Part shown: in pieces, positions 11,131 through 22,847 of the stretch
Position numbering within the stretch: the stretch's first letter is position 1
Layout of the letters: every line of letters begins with the position of its first letter
Source of the DNA: Niebla homalea
Lineage: Eukaryota > Ascomycota > Lecanoromycetes > Lecanorales > Ramalinaceae
Assembly (NCBI GenBank): GCA_019925105.1
Contig: JAHGAU010000017.1
Span: 620,001-684,000, forward strand
Direction of reading: 5' to 3'
DNA length: 64,000 nt
Notes under the pieces: model-generated
What the model saw: only the letters and a program-made list of their open reading frames with translations
The model's database searches: none
What the model was told of the DNA's origin: nothing
Translations under genes and position numbers: made by a program

Positions 11131-11561
11131 TCCAATCGGTCAACCAGCTTGCTATCAGCGTGAAGTCTAAGGTAAGAGCATTTGGCTGATAAAAGCGCTA
11201 CGCATTCATGTGCAATCACCGTTTTCAGCTACAGACGAGACTGCGACGGCTGTAGAGCTAAACCGAATTCAAGAGTCATTCATATCCATGTATTCGTCGC
11301 ATTATAGAATGTAGGTGAAAGATAGATCTCGTAGGGCTGAACAGATGGAATCGCCGCAGCGCCGCCGGACGCCCTCCCCATCAGCCTCACACCCTCTTGC
11401 GCCCACATCAAAATGTTTTTCTTCATTCATCTCATACCTTCTTAATTCTTTATCACCAATGTAAAATGTGTCAGCGATCCCCATCTCATTCATCTCTCCG
11501 CAGATCCTCGCCCCATTGAATCAAGCCTCCGCATTGGTCTTATCATCATCCTCATTTCAAG
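11131..11561. promoter_or_regulatory. Divergent intergenic region
   Basis: 431 bp between the divergent methyltransferase and the disordered-protein gene. No conserved element is recognised. Confidence 0.35.
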
Positions 11562-12803
11562 ATGCGCTACACGGACCCCAGAGTACGCCAGACCCTCAAT
11601 CATATCACCGAGAATCTCGAGTCTGCCAACCAGAGGACCCAAGCGACTCTCTTCACCGTCTCCGAAAATTGCATCCAACCATGTCTGGCGTCGCTCCAAC
11701 CGTGCCTTCTCGGCTTCCAGACATGTCTCGAAGCATCCTGTCAGCCCTGCTTCAGCGCTCGGGACGACGTACGGAGGCATCGGCAGCCTCGGTATTCACG
11801 CCGTGGAAGAGAGACTGCAGCATTCGATTTCTATGATGACTGGGAGCGGGAGGAGGAAGAATGGGGTAACGATGAGCTGGATGCATTGCTATCCGGCAAC
11901 GAAACTCAGCAGCCCGGCAGGAATACCGGCATGACCTATGGCTACGGGACAAGAGGTCCCAGAAGGAGAAGCACGGCAGGGAAAGATGCCTTAGCAGACG
12001 ATCCAACCGTGGTGCCGCAATCAAGCATATTTGGTTTCCTCGAGAGATTGCCCTGGAAGATCGGCGGCAGAGGCGCGCGGTATAGGCCTAATGCGGCATC
12101 TTTGCAGACAAACGTTGGAAGACGAGGTCAGGAGGCAGACCCACTAATGCCAGATGACGAGGGGGAGAGGAGCGCGAAGAAAGGAAGACCACGGAGTGGT
12201 ACTGCAGGATCGAGAAGCACCGTGACCTCGCTCAGCTCTCGAGGGGATATTTACCCAAGCGACGACGAGGACGACGCTCGGGAAATTGATGATGAGTTCG
12301 CCTTGCGGTTGGGGAGAAGAAGCACAAACGCGACTACGTCAGAGGACCGGAGCAGCAAGAAGAGGCCTTTGGGCTCGTCAAGAGCATCGACCAAGACAGC
12401 ATCCTCCAAGGGTACAAGACCGGGCTTAAGGAGTACATCTGCATCTAGCGACCGTATAGCTTCACTAGCTTCACCTGCCGAGGACAAGCCACCCTCGTTG
12501 ACAGACTTGAAGCGGGAGGAAGAAGAGGTACGAGAAGCAGAAGAGAGTGAGTTGCAGGTCAAAAGGCAGGCGGCACAACGACTAGCCTCCGAGCGAGGTC
12601 TCGATAGTCCGACCATGAAGAGTGAGCAGGACTCCAAAGAAGCCAGTCTCGTCGAGGCGAGCGAAGTGGACAGCTCCCCCCTACTCGAGGAGGCAAATGG
12701 TGAAACAGACACCAATACACCTCCAGGGCCGCCAGCTAAGGAAGGCGCAAATACACCCCAGAAGCCTGGCGACGGAGGAGAGCCTGGCAAAGGACCGACG
12801 TGA
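11562..12803 (+). CDS. Conserved-looking disordered protein with Cys-rich N-terminus, function unknown
   Basis: A 413-residue single-exon protein. Residues 38-66 contain seven cysteines in a hydrophobic stretch (CIQPCLASLQPCLLGF, then CLEASCQPC), which suggests lipidation or metal binding. An acidic segment FYDDWEREEEEWGNDELDALLSG (in two halves: FYDDWEREEEEW and NDELDALLSG) follows at about residues 88-112; similar motifs occur in otherwise uncharacterised ascomycete proteins. The remainder is rich in Ser, Arg, Glu and Pro with clusters such as SDDEDDAREIDDEF, a coiled coil near residues 315-345 and a Pro/Gly-rich tail. No enzyme motif or membrane helix is present. A membrane-associated, phosphorylated regulatory protein is a guess only. 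Confidence 0.75.
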   Translation: MRYTDPRVRQTLNHITENLESANQRTQATLFTVSENCIQPCLASLQPCLLGFQTCLEASCQPCFSARDDVRRHRQPRYSRRGRETAAFDFYDDWEREEEEWGNDELDALLSGNETQQPGRNTGMTYGYGTRGPRRRSTAGKDALADDPTVVPQSSIFGFLERLPWKIGGRGARYRPNAASLQTNVGRRGQEADPLMPDDEGERSAKKGRPRSGTAGSRSTVTSLSSRGDIYPSDDEDDAREIDDEFALRLGRRSTNATTSEDRSSKKRPLGSSRASTKTASSKGTRPGLRSTSASSDRIASLASPAEDKPPSLTDLKREEEEVREAEESELQVKRQAAQRLASERGLDSPTMKSEQDSKEASLVEASEVDSSPLLEEANGETDTNTPPGPPAKEGANTPQKPGDGGEPGKGPT

Positions 12804-14110
12804 GGTGAAGAATGCACTCATAAGTTATCGACAATGTTCCCTCGACTGGTCTATCGTAAGCTATGACATACATGATGCGATACGCCAACTCGTCCCATCA
12901 TCTCCAGTGCTGTTACCAGAAAAGCAGCGGGATCTCCCATTACTTATCTAAGACTGATGGGATTCTGTGGTCGAGGGCACTGCTTCGCTCACTCTGCGGG
13001 GATCGCGAAGGGGGGTGGCCACACGGCACATGTTAAGTGTCCCACAGATCAAGACTTCGAGGAGGACCAACTTGAGGATTTTCACCAGCAGAGGGTGCAA
13101 CATTGCAAACATGAGTCCTGGTGGCCCAGACCAAGCGCATGACCAGCATTTGCGCTGCTGTGCTCCGTACGCTTAAATGGAACTGGCAGCACCACGGCCG
13201 ATTTTGCCTGGACAGCCCAACATTCTGCGGACTGAAACGGCATTGTAACGAGACACAAGACCCGGACATCACGGTAGACTACACATAGACTTTGGACAAG
13301 ATGCATGTTTGCCCTTCACCCACCCCACTTTTTCGCGTTTCGCATCTTTCATCCTATCTCGCCTCCCTTCTAGAACCCATCACCCGGCCGTCCCATCCGA
13401 TCGGCCCAATCATCCCAGACTCGCACAATTGGCATGCCACAATCCGGCTTGTTCTTCCGTAGAGACTCGACGTGGAAGAGCTGAGTAGGCTCTGAGGGGT
13501 TTAGTGCGGTTGGATGTTTTGGGGGGCTTGCATGTGTGGATGGATGGATGGATGGAAGAAAGCCCACCAAGCGTTTTGGATTGCGGGTGGGATGGAGGAG
13601 AGAGAGCCTCCTCGGATAAGGGATCCGGCGGTGAGGCTGGAGTTCTGCTACAGTAGTGGCGAGAGTGGAGTGTGTGTGTGGGGCGAGACGGTAAGGCTTC
13701 GGATTCCCACATCCGTTGATGACATGGATGTTAGTCAATCAGGGACTTTAATTAAAAGGGGCAGATCGGACGTGCTCGGTTGTATATTAAATTTTCATTC
13801 CAAAAGTCGTAAATACCTATATGGAAGAAGGGAGAGGGGGTATCGTTAAAAGTCTTGGGGCCTGCCGACCAAGAGAGAGTGAAGGTCGACACACAAAACA
13901 TCAAATAAAGCATGACCTTTGTTTGGTCCAGCGCACGCTATGCCTCCCATACGCAGCAAAGGAAAAAGAAGCAGCCTCCCAGATAACGATCAGCGAGCTT
14001 AGTCCAAGGTTGCTATGCACTTAATTATCTCCACCACTTAATCTTACCAGGAAATGCGCATCCAGCCCATCAAGGTCTGGTATCAAAAGAGTGTTGCCTT
14101 GTGGGCGGGA
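12804..14110. other. Convergent intergenic region, no gene seen
   Basis: 1.3 kb between two convergent genes. Contains a TGGA microsatellite near 13537-13557 and a C/T-rich segment at 13310-13400. Open frames here (up to 122 codons) overlap one another on both strands and show no recognisable domains or splice structure. Confidence 0.45.
13537..13557. repeat. TGGA microsatellite
   Basis: Five consecutive TGGA units inside the non-coding stretch between two convergent genes. Confidence 0.8.
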
Positions 14111-16220
14111 CTAGGCGATGGCATGTCCATTAACGTTGACCGCGCACCCATCCTCGCGCTTCTGCTTCATGGCCTTGGCGAGCATCAGCTCTCTCATCCA
14201 CCCGATGCGGTCTTCGCGAGAAGTGACAGCAAAGTGGTGGGATCTTCCGGTCGCGGCTTGGATGAAGCCCTTCTTCTCTGCAGCTGGTACGAGCTGGAAC
14301 TCGTAAGCCGGAACCTCATTCTCCGATGCCTTCTTCTTGCTGCTGCCGAGCTTCAGGGCCTTGAAGGCCGCGTTGACCTTGTTGGAGGCCATGGTAGAGC
14401 AGGCGACAGAGTATTCGTCAACGTCGACGGAATCGAGCGCTTCGAGCGATTTCTCATCACGGTGCATCGCGAGCTGGGTGCCCTTGAGGCGGAAATGGCC
14501 GTCATTCCAGTGATGATGGAGCATCTTCGTCTTTCGCTTCTTCATCCAGCCGGCGTAGCTGACGTCTGAAACAGTGGGTGTCTTTTCAAGTTCTTCACTG
14601 TTTGAGAGGAGGGGCTTCTCCTGGAGTGGTGCAAGAGGAGCCATTGCGAAGCTGGGGATTTGGCGTCGTTGAGATGTCGATGCAGATCGCTCTATAGTAG
14701 CTGTGCTTTGCGACCGATCGAACGGTTGCAACGGTTGAAGGCGATACCCTCCGCGTGACTGAGACCGAGAAATGGCTTGATGCCCGTATCGCATGTCCGG
14801 TGGGACTGAATTGGAGGTGTCACGCTCAATTGGTCCGTTGGGGATGCTGGTAATTGGCACATCCATGTCTGAAGCTGGGCTGGCAAATCGATAGATGGTC
14901 TCGGGTTCGCCTTGGATTGCGGTCACGGGGGTTTGGTATTGCTGTATGACTGTACGGTCAGGATCATGCGCCGTCTGCAGTCGTGGTTCTGCCGGGATCC
15001 GCAGCTTAGGGAGCCTGTTGAGATTCACATGAGGAGCTTGCGTTGCTGGTGGTGACAAGGGAGGGAACATTTCGAATTGCGGTGTCGAAGAGTCTGGAGG
15101 AGACGGTGCCATGTGCTGAAAGTTGAGGAACTGCCTGACATGCTCCTGAGGGTCCCGGTTCTGCACCCCCTTTAGATTATCCGGGTCGAGACGAAGTGCA
15201 GGGCGTCTCGACTGGCCAAGCAGATCGGACGATGCTACCACAGATGGTACCGCTTCGGACGGTGGACGACGGGTCAGCTCGGAAGGCGCTGTATTGCCTT
15301 CCTCAATTTGCTCCATCTCCAGCGGGAACTCCTTGGCAATCTTGTCCATCTTTCGCTTCCACTTCCGCCACTTCGCACATTTCTCACCCTTATCGCAGGT
15401 ATGTGGTTCCGGCAACAGCTGCTCGATGGCGACAATTGACGCAGATTCGGCGGGCGAGATGATGTCGTCTTCCGGTCTCAAAGCCCTCCTCGCCCGTCGT
15501 TGAGGTGCTCTGATAGCCTCCGCAGGGCTGCTACATTCATCCTCAGCGGAGGGGCGTCGGCTTCCTGACTCCAGAGGTGGAGAAGGTGGGAAACAGTCTT
15601 CCAGGGGAGTTTCAAGCATGTCCAATCCACCCCGAAGGTTCCTTATTGCATCCCACAGTATGTGGCGCTGGCCAAAAGAGGAGATGCCTAACTCCTTTAG
15701 GTCGCCAAACTGGAGGTGCTGGAGGAATTGCCCGGAGATGTCATTGACTTTGAACTTCTTCACAACCGCTTCGTCAAAGCCAGCCTTCCTCATCCAGCCG
15801 CATACCTGGTGCACTGACCAGGTTTCGAGAGGTGTTCCGGTCGATGGTGCAGGCTCGAAGGCGGGACCAGCCCGTCTTGGTGATTCGATTGGAGACCATT
15901 CGAGAAACAACTCCTCTTCCGGAGTAGACTGCTGCGAGTACCGGAAGAGATGCGGCCCTATTGGACCCTGAATAGCTTTACTCGGCTCAGGCTTTTCATG
16001 TGATGAAGGCAGACCAAAGTTGAAGCCGCGAAAGTCATTGGATGCCGGTGTTCGGAGCTCGTCATAGGTGGAGACGGTGGTGTTGCCAAACTGAAGAGCC
16101 TGTTAGTGAGCGAGGGGGATAGTGGTTGAGGGTACATACGGATTCTTCGCTTCTCCGTCCTTGATAGTCGTCAAAGTCGCTAGCATCTTCCTCGAATTCG
16201 GTATCAATGGTGCTTGCCAT
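14111..16220 (-). CDS. SAM and PH domain protein (Boi1/Boi2-type)
   Basis: Two exons on the minus strand, 16220-16140 and 16090-14111, with a 49 nt intron (GTATGT...TTCAG); 686 residues. A SAM domain lies at about residues 115-180 (ETWSVHQVCGWMRKAGF, ending RHILWDAIRNL) and a PH domain at about 536-665 (AGWMKKRK, then HFRLKGTQLAMHRD, ending REDRIGWMRELMLAKA). The region between is long, Pro/Ser-rich and disordered. Yeast Boi1/Boi2 combine SH3, SAM and PH domains and act in polarised growth and exocyst function; here no SH3 domain is visible, as in many mould homologues, so a role in polarised growth is inference. The chosen start gives the acidic N-terminus MASTIDTEFEEDASDFDDY; the frame is open further upstream to 16430, so an earlier start or extra exon is possible. 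Confidence 0.82.
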
Positions 16221-19200
16221 TGATATCGGGCGGGATGATTGCGCAAAGATTGACTGAACTCGCCCTTTCTGATACATCTCTACGCCTTCGTACGCTGAAT
16301 TCACAAGCATGTGCGCCTGACTCTGGTCAGAAGCTGTATATACCCGAGGCTTCGGCGGGACAAGCTCACCATTGCAGATTTCAATACCAATCAATATTGC
16401 AGTCAGTAGGGACGGATATGCGCCAGGCAATCCTATGTGTGTACGCTCTCTTAAAATCTTTGAGTCCTTGCGGACAGTGGTCTATGCAACAACAATATGA
16501 GACGAGATCGAAAAACTGGAAGAGGGAAGAAAACCCTTTGGGTGTGTGGGCGGCTACATGTGATATAGACCAGAAAGTCGGAGAGTCGAGAGGGGCCCAT
16601 CCTCACGATGATGTGCCCTTTGGACTAGTCACTATCTATCGGTCTCTCGTCCCACACGGACGATCAGTTTGGCCATGACCGTTAGCGGACGTTTCCTACT
16701 CAAAAGCTAATCCGTCGTAGCATGCACTTGCACCTGCATGCGGTGCATAGGCTCTCTTGCTCTTGCGGTGCCGTGCAGAGCTCTAAAACTAACATCCAGC
16801 CACAATGGAGAAGGCTGCCATTCGCGGTTTGCACGTTGAGGTGTGAAGTAGGCTGCATAAGTGCAGGATCTCAAGGTGCGCTACTCATGCTTCTCTGCCC
16901 AATCAAGCATACAGAACAGCCAGACGCCATGGGCGAAGCGCTAGAGATCAAAGCTAATTGACGAGCTAATTGTGCCAGAAATAGTTGGCTCATATTTATA
17001 CTTTCTTCATCTTGCCTCGAGCTTTGCCCCTCTTTCGATTTTGCAGCATCAATCATCATCAATCACCAACTCTCGCCTGTCAGCATTCCCAGACACGAGG
17101 GGCTCGGCTCGCAACGGCACAGTCGGAGCTTCCATTTGCATACCAGGAGCATAACCGTGGTTCAATTCACGGAATGACATAGCGGGCATTCAGTGGCATG
17201 CTCCACCGAAGCCCAGTACTTGCCAGTATTATAACACCTGTATCAGGACAAGCCCCGAAGATGGAGCTTCTATCATAGAGGCTCCGTGCAACAACAGGCC
17301 ACCACAAAAGAAGCCTAACAAAGCCGTTGACGAATGTGCAAAATCCCCCGGGTCGAGACAGACGGTACCGTATAACGGTTCCATACCGAGATACTGCAAT
17401 GCTAGCCCTTCCATGATACTATGCGATCGATGCTCCCACAATCACATCACATCACATCTTCCCCATCCATTGCCGTCTAGCTTTTCCACCAACTGCACGC
17501 AATGCATTCTTCTATTTGTCATTCGCGTCTGCTTTCGTCCGTAGTCGATGGTGACTTGTCCTCTTTTGCGTGGTAATCTTCACCTGACATTGTTATTTCC
17601 CCACAAATGGGATGCTCAGGTTCCACAGAAAAATCAAGACTCGCACCTCAAGACCCGTTGTGGGCAGAGAAGATGACGGTCACGTGTGACTGCCATTCAA
17701 GCTATATACTAGGGCAGACCTCGACAGCTAATAGCAGAACAGATTGACACTGACGTGCCGACAGTTGCTCAGAGCCGAACCGAGACTGGCTTCATTGCAC
17801 TCAAGGCAAGATCAGAAGACTGCTCCCACTTTCTTCATCAATCACTCTGGGCCAAGCAATCAGTTGTCATCTGAGAGACTTCCATTCCATCCTCTACGCG
17901 GCCGGATGCTCGAGACCACCCTGGCCCACCCGTCAGCTATTGCTTGTGCTGAATGGGCGGTGAGCATTGTGATGCAATGAGGACTGAGATGCAGAGTAGC
18001 TTGGGAAACTGCATTTGCATTCTGCGGATGGCAGAGGCTTTCGCTCGTCTAGGAAGGTCCGTCAAAATCTCCTTTCAGGCATTGTTGATTCTGGAAGACT
18101 GCTGGAACCTCGAAAAAGGAGACAGGCATTATTCTGTACTTCAGTACCCCAAATCTCTCATGCACGAATGGCTATCCCCTGTCGAGTGTTCCCTCCTGTC
18201 CTAGGGGATATAATTATGCTCCGGATCTCTGAGACTCGGGTATTGTGACATTTATTGTCAGCAAAATGACAGCGATTCTTCGCGATCAGCTACCAAATTC
18301 GAAATATGCACAATCCTGACTTTCCTCATTAATCTCTTCCGCCTTACCGAGCTATTCTTGGAATGAGCCTTTTTGCTCATCCTGTCCTGAGATCTTCACC
18401 AGCAATGAGCATTAATTGCGAGATCGAGGTCAAGCTGTCTCATGTGGCTCTCACTAATTATGCAGGATTATTCACTTTGCCCATCTCCCTGAAGTCTGTT
18501 CGTCGCTCGCTTTGCGCAAGCGCCCGAGAGGACGCCATGGGGACGGCACGAATACACCTTCCCGAACTCGCAATAGTCAGCCTCACTAGCTCATGCACAA
18601 TGCGAGACTGTGCGCCAGTCGTTCGTCTCCGTAGCTCACTCGACAACAGGCTATCCCGGTCTATGCCTCAACAAGTGCTTCATTTACCAAGCGAACGAAT
18701 AGCAGCTGCTGATTGAAAGAGGAGAAAGTCCGAGCTGCTGAGAGATTTATGATGCTGATCCTTTTGGGGGAGATGATATCTGTTATCCGGGCTACGCGTG
18801 ACCTTCTCCTTGCTGGCACCAGCTGCCAACAGCCATTGACCGTTACAGGATTGTGGCCGAGAGGGATAAGCTTGAGCGAGGTGTTCAGCCAGGATATGTC
18901 TGAGAAGCTGCAGCCATCTGTTTCTCGTGTCGACTACATACTAATGAATGGCATATGCAGACGTACGGGGAAGCTGTGGGACAGCTCGAGCTCTCGGATC
19001 GAGTTCCTAGCCTCTCCACTCTCCCTGAATCCGGATGTGATAGTGCCTTAGCTGCAGGACGTTGACACTATCGATTCAGGTGCAGCAGCCTGCATGACGC
19101 CATTCAGGGATGCTCCTCTTCTTTAAGCGCTTTTCTTTTGAGCCAAAATTATCTGCCTTTTTCTCACTGGTCGATGCTCACCTTCCCCACCTTTGCGCCG

Positions 19201-19692
19201 GCATTGGACTTCTGCATCGGCTGCTTAGCGTGAGGTAGCTCACATGCACAAAGGTGGAAAAGAGAACTAAGGAATGTCATTTGCAAACTATGCCTATCAG
19301 CGCTTCTCTTTCCTAGTCTTTCACCATCGCGCATTATCGGTTCCCATCTCCGAGTGTAATCTGAGTGAAGAGTTGTTTTTAGAAACGAAGGCGTTCTGGG
19401 AATCAGGACCCTATCTCCAACCATGTTTACTTATAGCTCACCGTGTCTCCAGATTGTAGAACAACATCAAGTACTCTTGCTAGCAGACCATCTCACCATT
19501 GCGCCTTCTCTCGAAATCACATTCCAAGAGCTTGCTGGTCAGGCTTTGGTTACTCTATACTCATTAATTAAGCAATTGGGTCTTGCTACTTGAAACACGC
19601 TTCACCATCCCCGCCGCAAAGCGCCTTGTACCACTTGACAGTATATACAGTCTCTAATTGTTTCAACTTTCTTTTCAACATTACAAGACACC
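16221..19692. other. Long gene-free stretch upstream of the Zn2Cys6 regulator
   Basis: 3.47 kb with only short overlapping open frames (none over 155 codons, none with a recognisable product). Base composition is close to that of neighbouring regions, so it is not an obvious AT-rich, RIP-mutated repeat. It may contain an extended promoter, a non-coding transcript or a decayed gene; nothing specific is seen. Confidence 0.45.
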
Positions 19693-21766
19693 ATGTCAGC
19701 CAAGACGACTATTACGATGCCGAAGTCGGCTATTACTGTTGCGCCAAAGCAGTCACCGCCAAAAGATGTCAAGGTGAAGGATAATGGGAAGACCCACCGG
19801 AGATCCCGTTCAGGTACGGAACTTATTGAATTAACCTCTTGGGCACGTCTCACAGTCCTTCTCAGGTTGCTTTACATGTCGTCTGCGGAGGAAGAAGTGT
19901 GACGAAGGCAGAGGGCATTGCAGGGCATGCAAACACTTGGGCTTGGAGTGTGAATACAAGCGACCGTTATGGTGGAGCAATGCCGAGCAGCGAACACAGA
20001 TGAAGGAACATATTAAAAACATCATCAAGCGGACCAAGACAACTGAGAAGGTTGCGCAGCAGACTGGGGCAGGGATGCAGGGACATGAAATGGGTGCGGA
20101 CACTCCTCCCGGCTTATCGCATTCTTTACCAACATCGGCCACCTATTCAGTCACTCCTCGTACTTGCGCTCCTTCGGTCCCATCGCCCAACTCCCCTTAT
20201 CAAGATTTCAATCAACCGCCTCAAATCTACGACTCTACCGATTACTACGGGCAACCACATATTGTCTCCCCTCCTTACGACGATCCTTACTACCACCAAT
20301 ACCCGCAAACGCCATATGAAGTGGACATCAAGACCACGCGGCAGATGTATGTCGATGACGTTCCAACCCGAAAAGACTCCTCAACCTCAACCTTCAGCAC
20401 CTTCCATCCCCCTCCGGGCGTCAATCCTTTTGCTTCGGAAGAGGACTGGTTGAATGAGGGCATCTTCGAGAACACGGATGTCTTCGGTGCCGAACAGGGA
20501 CCAGACGCCGATTTCTTCTCACACGCCCCTCCGCCACCGCTCCCATCCACGCAGTCAGTTCACATCGAAGTCGAGGACTTTGACAGACCACTACTTGATC
20601 ATTTCGTCGACAACGTCTTGCGATTGACCTTGCCAATCCTCGAAGTCAACCGACCCGGCTCTGCAAGGTCATCGGTAGTCTTACCCGCTCTGTCCAACAA
20701 CAAGTGCTATCTTCATTGCTGCCTGAGTATGGCTGCACTGCATCTGAAATCCACGCAAAGACGACAGGACGAGACCATTGATGGCGACATCATGCGCCAT
20801 CGGGTGGAATGCGTTCAAGCCTTGTCTGCGGCGCTGAACGATGTCAATGCTGACAAGCAGCAAGTCTTGGACGCCACCCTCGGCCTGATCTTCTTTCCAA
20901 CATCTGTTGGCAGCGCTGACAACGAACTCCCGGACATTCCCTGGCATGCGCATTTCGAGGCAGCTTCGAGCTTGGTACGGAAGATGCAATTGCAACACGC
21001 AATGGAAGACAGTCATGGTGGAAAGGCAATTCCGCACTTCAACATGTCCTTGACATCCTGGATCGACATCCTTGGCGCAACAATGATGGGCCGTGCTCCA
21101 CTATTCGCAGACACCTACCGCGAGAAGAACGAGGCGCATGCATCGGCGGGACTCAGCGACTTGATGGGCTGCGACGACCGAGTCATGTACATGATCTCGG
21201 AGATCGCCTGCTTAGACGCGCTCATTGAGAATGATGCGATCAGCGGCTTCCAAGTGTGCGAGCTGGTCGGATCCCTCGGTCTCCATCTCGATGCCACAGA
21301 GACACGCGTTCCAATGGAGCTTGCTATCTCCTCCACCGGAGCAATCAATCCAAAGCAGCTCTCCCACAACATCACCTCAGTCTTCCGCCTCGCTGCACGA
21401 ATCTACCTTTGCGGGCTAGTGCCCAACGCAAACCGACAGCAGGAATCGATAACTACCCTCGTCGATCGTATGGCGGCAGTCATCGAATATATCCCATCTG
21501 GGTCAGATGGCTTCGATCGCTCGCTGGTCTGGCCTTTCTTGATCGGTGGGGCAATGAGCACGCCGGGATCGCGTCTGCGACTGGTGTTGGAGGAACGGAT
21601 GGCAATGCTTGGGGAACATAGCGATCTCGGCAGCTTCGGCCGGATGGTGCGCCTACTCCGGGAAGTATGGTCACAATCGGACGTTGCCGAACTTGCAGGC
21701 AAGGGACCGAGCGTCCACTGGCGGGACGTGATGAAGCAAAAGGGCTGGGACCACCTGCTGATATGA
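19693..21766 (+). CDS. Zn2Cys6 fungal transcription factor
   Basis: Two exons, 19693-19813 and 19866-21766, separated by a 52 nt intron (GTACGG...CTCAG) that splits a Gly codon just before the first zinc Cys; 673 residues. The zinc cluster is complete: C42, C45, C52, C59, C62 and C69, spacing C-x2-C-x6-C-x6-C-x2-C-x6-C, in GCFTCRLRRKKCDEG and CRACKHLGLEC. A basic stretch KTHRRSRS precedes it. Pro/Tyr-rich linker sequence follows to about residue 220, then a helical region (from DRPLLDHFVDNVL to the end) fits the fungal_trans_2 (PF11951) regulatory domain. It acts in the nucleus as a sequence-specific regulator; target genes are unknown. It stands alone between gene-free stretches; the adjacent molybdenum cofactor sulfurase gene is about 1.1 kb downstream on the same strand. 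Confidence 0.93.
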
Positions 21767-22847
21767 TCGAGCCTTGATGGCTCGCATCCTAGCTTCAGGG
21801 GTCATACTTTCCCATAATCCAGCTTTCCATCCTGGTCTGTTCTTGGCTTGCAAGGCCATTTCGCAATGTCAAAGTATTGAGCGTCGCAGGGATGGGTTGA
21901 GGACGATTTGATGGACTTACTTATTATACCCTTTGGCGAGGCGTTGGGGAAAAATGAGGACATGCTGAGAGGTCGAGGAAACTCCCTCGGATGAGGCATA
22001 AATATCTTAGAAGCATTCCAATGCCTATAAAGGGCAGTGTTCATAGCATATTCAGCACCCAGCGGTGCAATGAAAATATTCAAAGTTATAAAAGTCCACA
22101 TCTATTCATTGTTTGTTCAAGCTATCTTCCATCTACCCCCTTCACATGATACAAGAGTCATTGCTGAGCAGATCAATTCGACCATTCTAAATCTACCTTT
22201 CTTATTCACAATGCGCACAACTGCATCGAGAAACAGAAGGCATTGTGTAGATCATGATGACGTACGCCTCCTCTATGATAGAATACTATCTTAAGCGTAA
22301 GAAAGAGACCTGTGAGACTGTCGCTCGCAGAGATGACCCGAAAATGGTCGGTGACAAAAGTCGTTGCCGACTGCCAAGACCCAAGTATTCGACCTCAGTA
22401 CGGTCCCTTACCGCTATTGAGACTCCAAAAAAATTCAAAAAAATGCACAGGAATTACTCAATATTTCAAGTGTCTTAATAATGAATCTTAAAACTTCTCG
22501 AGTAGAATTTTGTACACAAAGTGGATACGCATTTGAGCATCATCAAGAGCGGCAAAATTCCAAAAGCTCGGCAACGACTTTTGTCACCGACCCTCGGAAG
22601 CTGCGGAATGTACATGATCACCACATTACTTCTTGTAATTCTTCATATCGGGTTCGATTCCATGATTTGTAGCGGTCAAAGTCACGTAAGACCTCGGGCG
22701 GCGGCGCCCGATGTCATATTTTTACCAATCATGATCCACTCTAAAGTCACGTCTACCCTAGTCTGAGCTGACAATGACGAGTGGTACTATATTTCTTCCC
22801 GTACCCATCCATTCTTCGTCCTTGGAAGGAACGAAGTTGTGGCTACG
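21767..22847. other. Intergenic region between the regulator and the molybdenum cofactor sulfurase gene
   Basis: 1.08 kb with only short, unrecognised open frames; part must be the promoter of the downstream gene. A GGGTTCGATTCC sequence at about 22649-22660 resembles a tRNA T-loop but lacks a paired stem. Confidence 0.45.

Noticed and set aside
14054..14569. 171-codon plus-strand frame over the PH domain end
   Set aside because: Antisense shadow of the well-supported SAM-PH gene.
17150..17172. CCGTG-GTTCAATT-CACGG, a perfect tRNA T-arm-like hairpin
   Set aside because: No matching D arm, anticodon arm or acceptor stem at the right spacing; probably a chance stem-loop.
22645..22662. GGGTTCGATTCC, a T-loop-like sequence
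   Set aside because: Only two base pairs of the T stem form and no other tRNA arms are seen.
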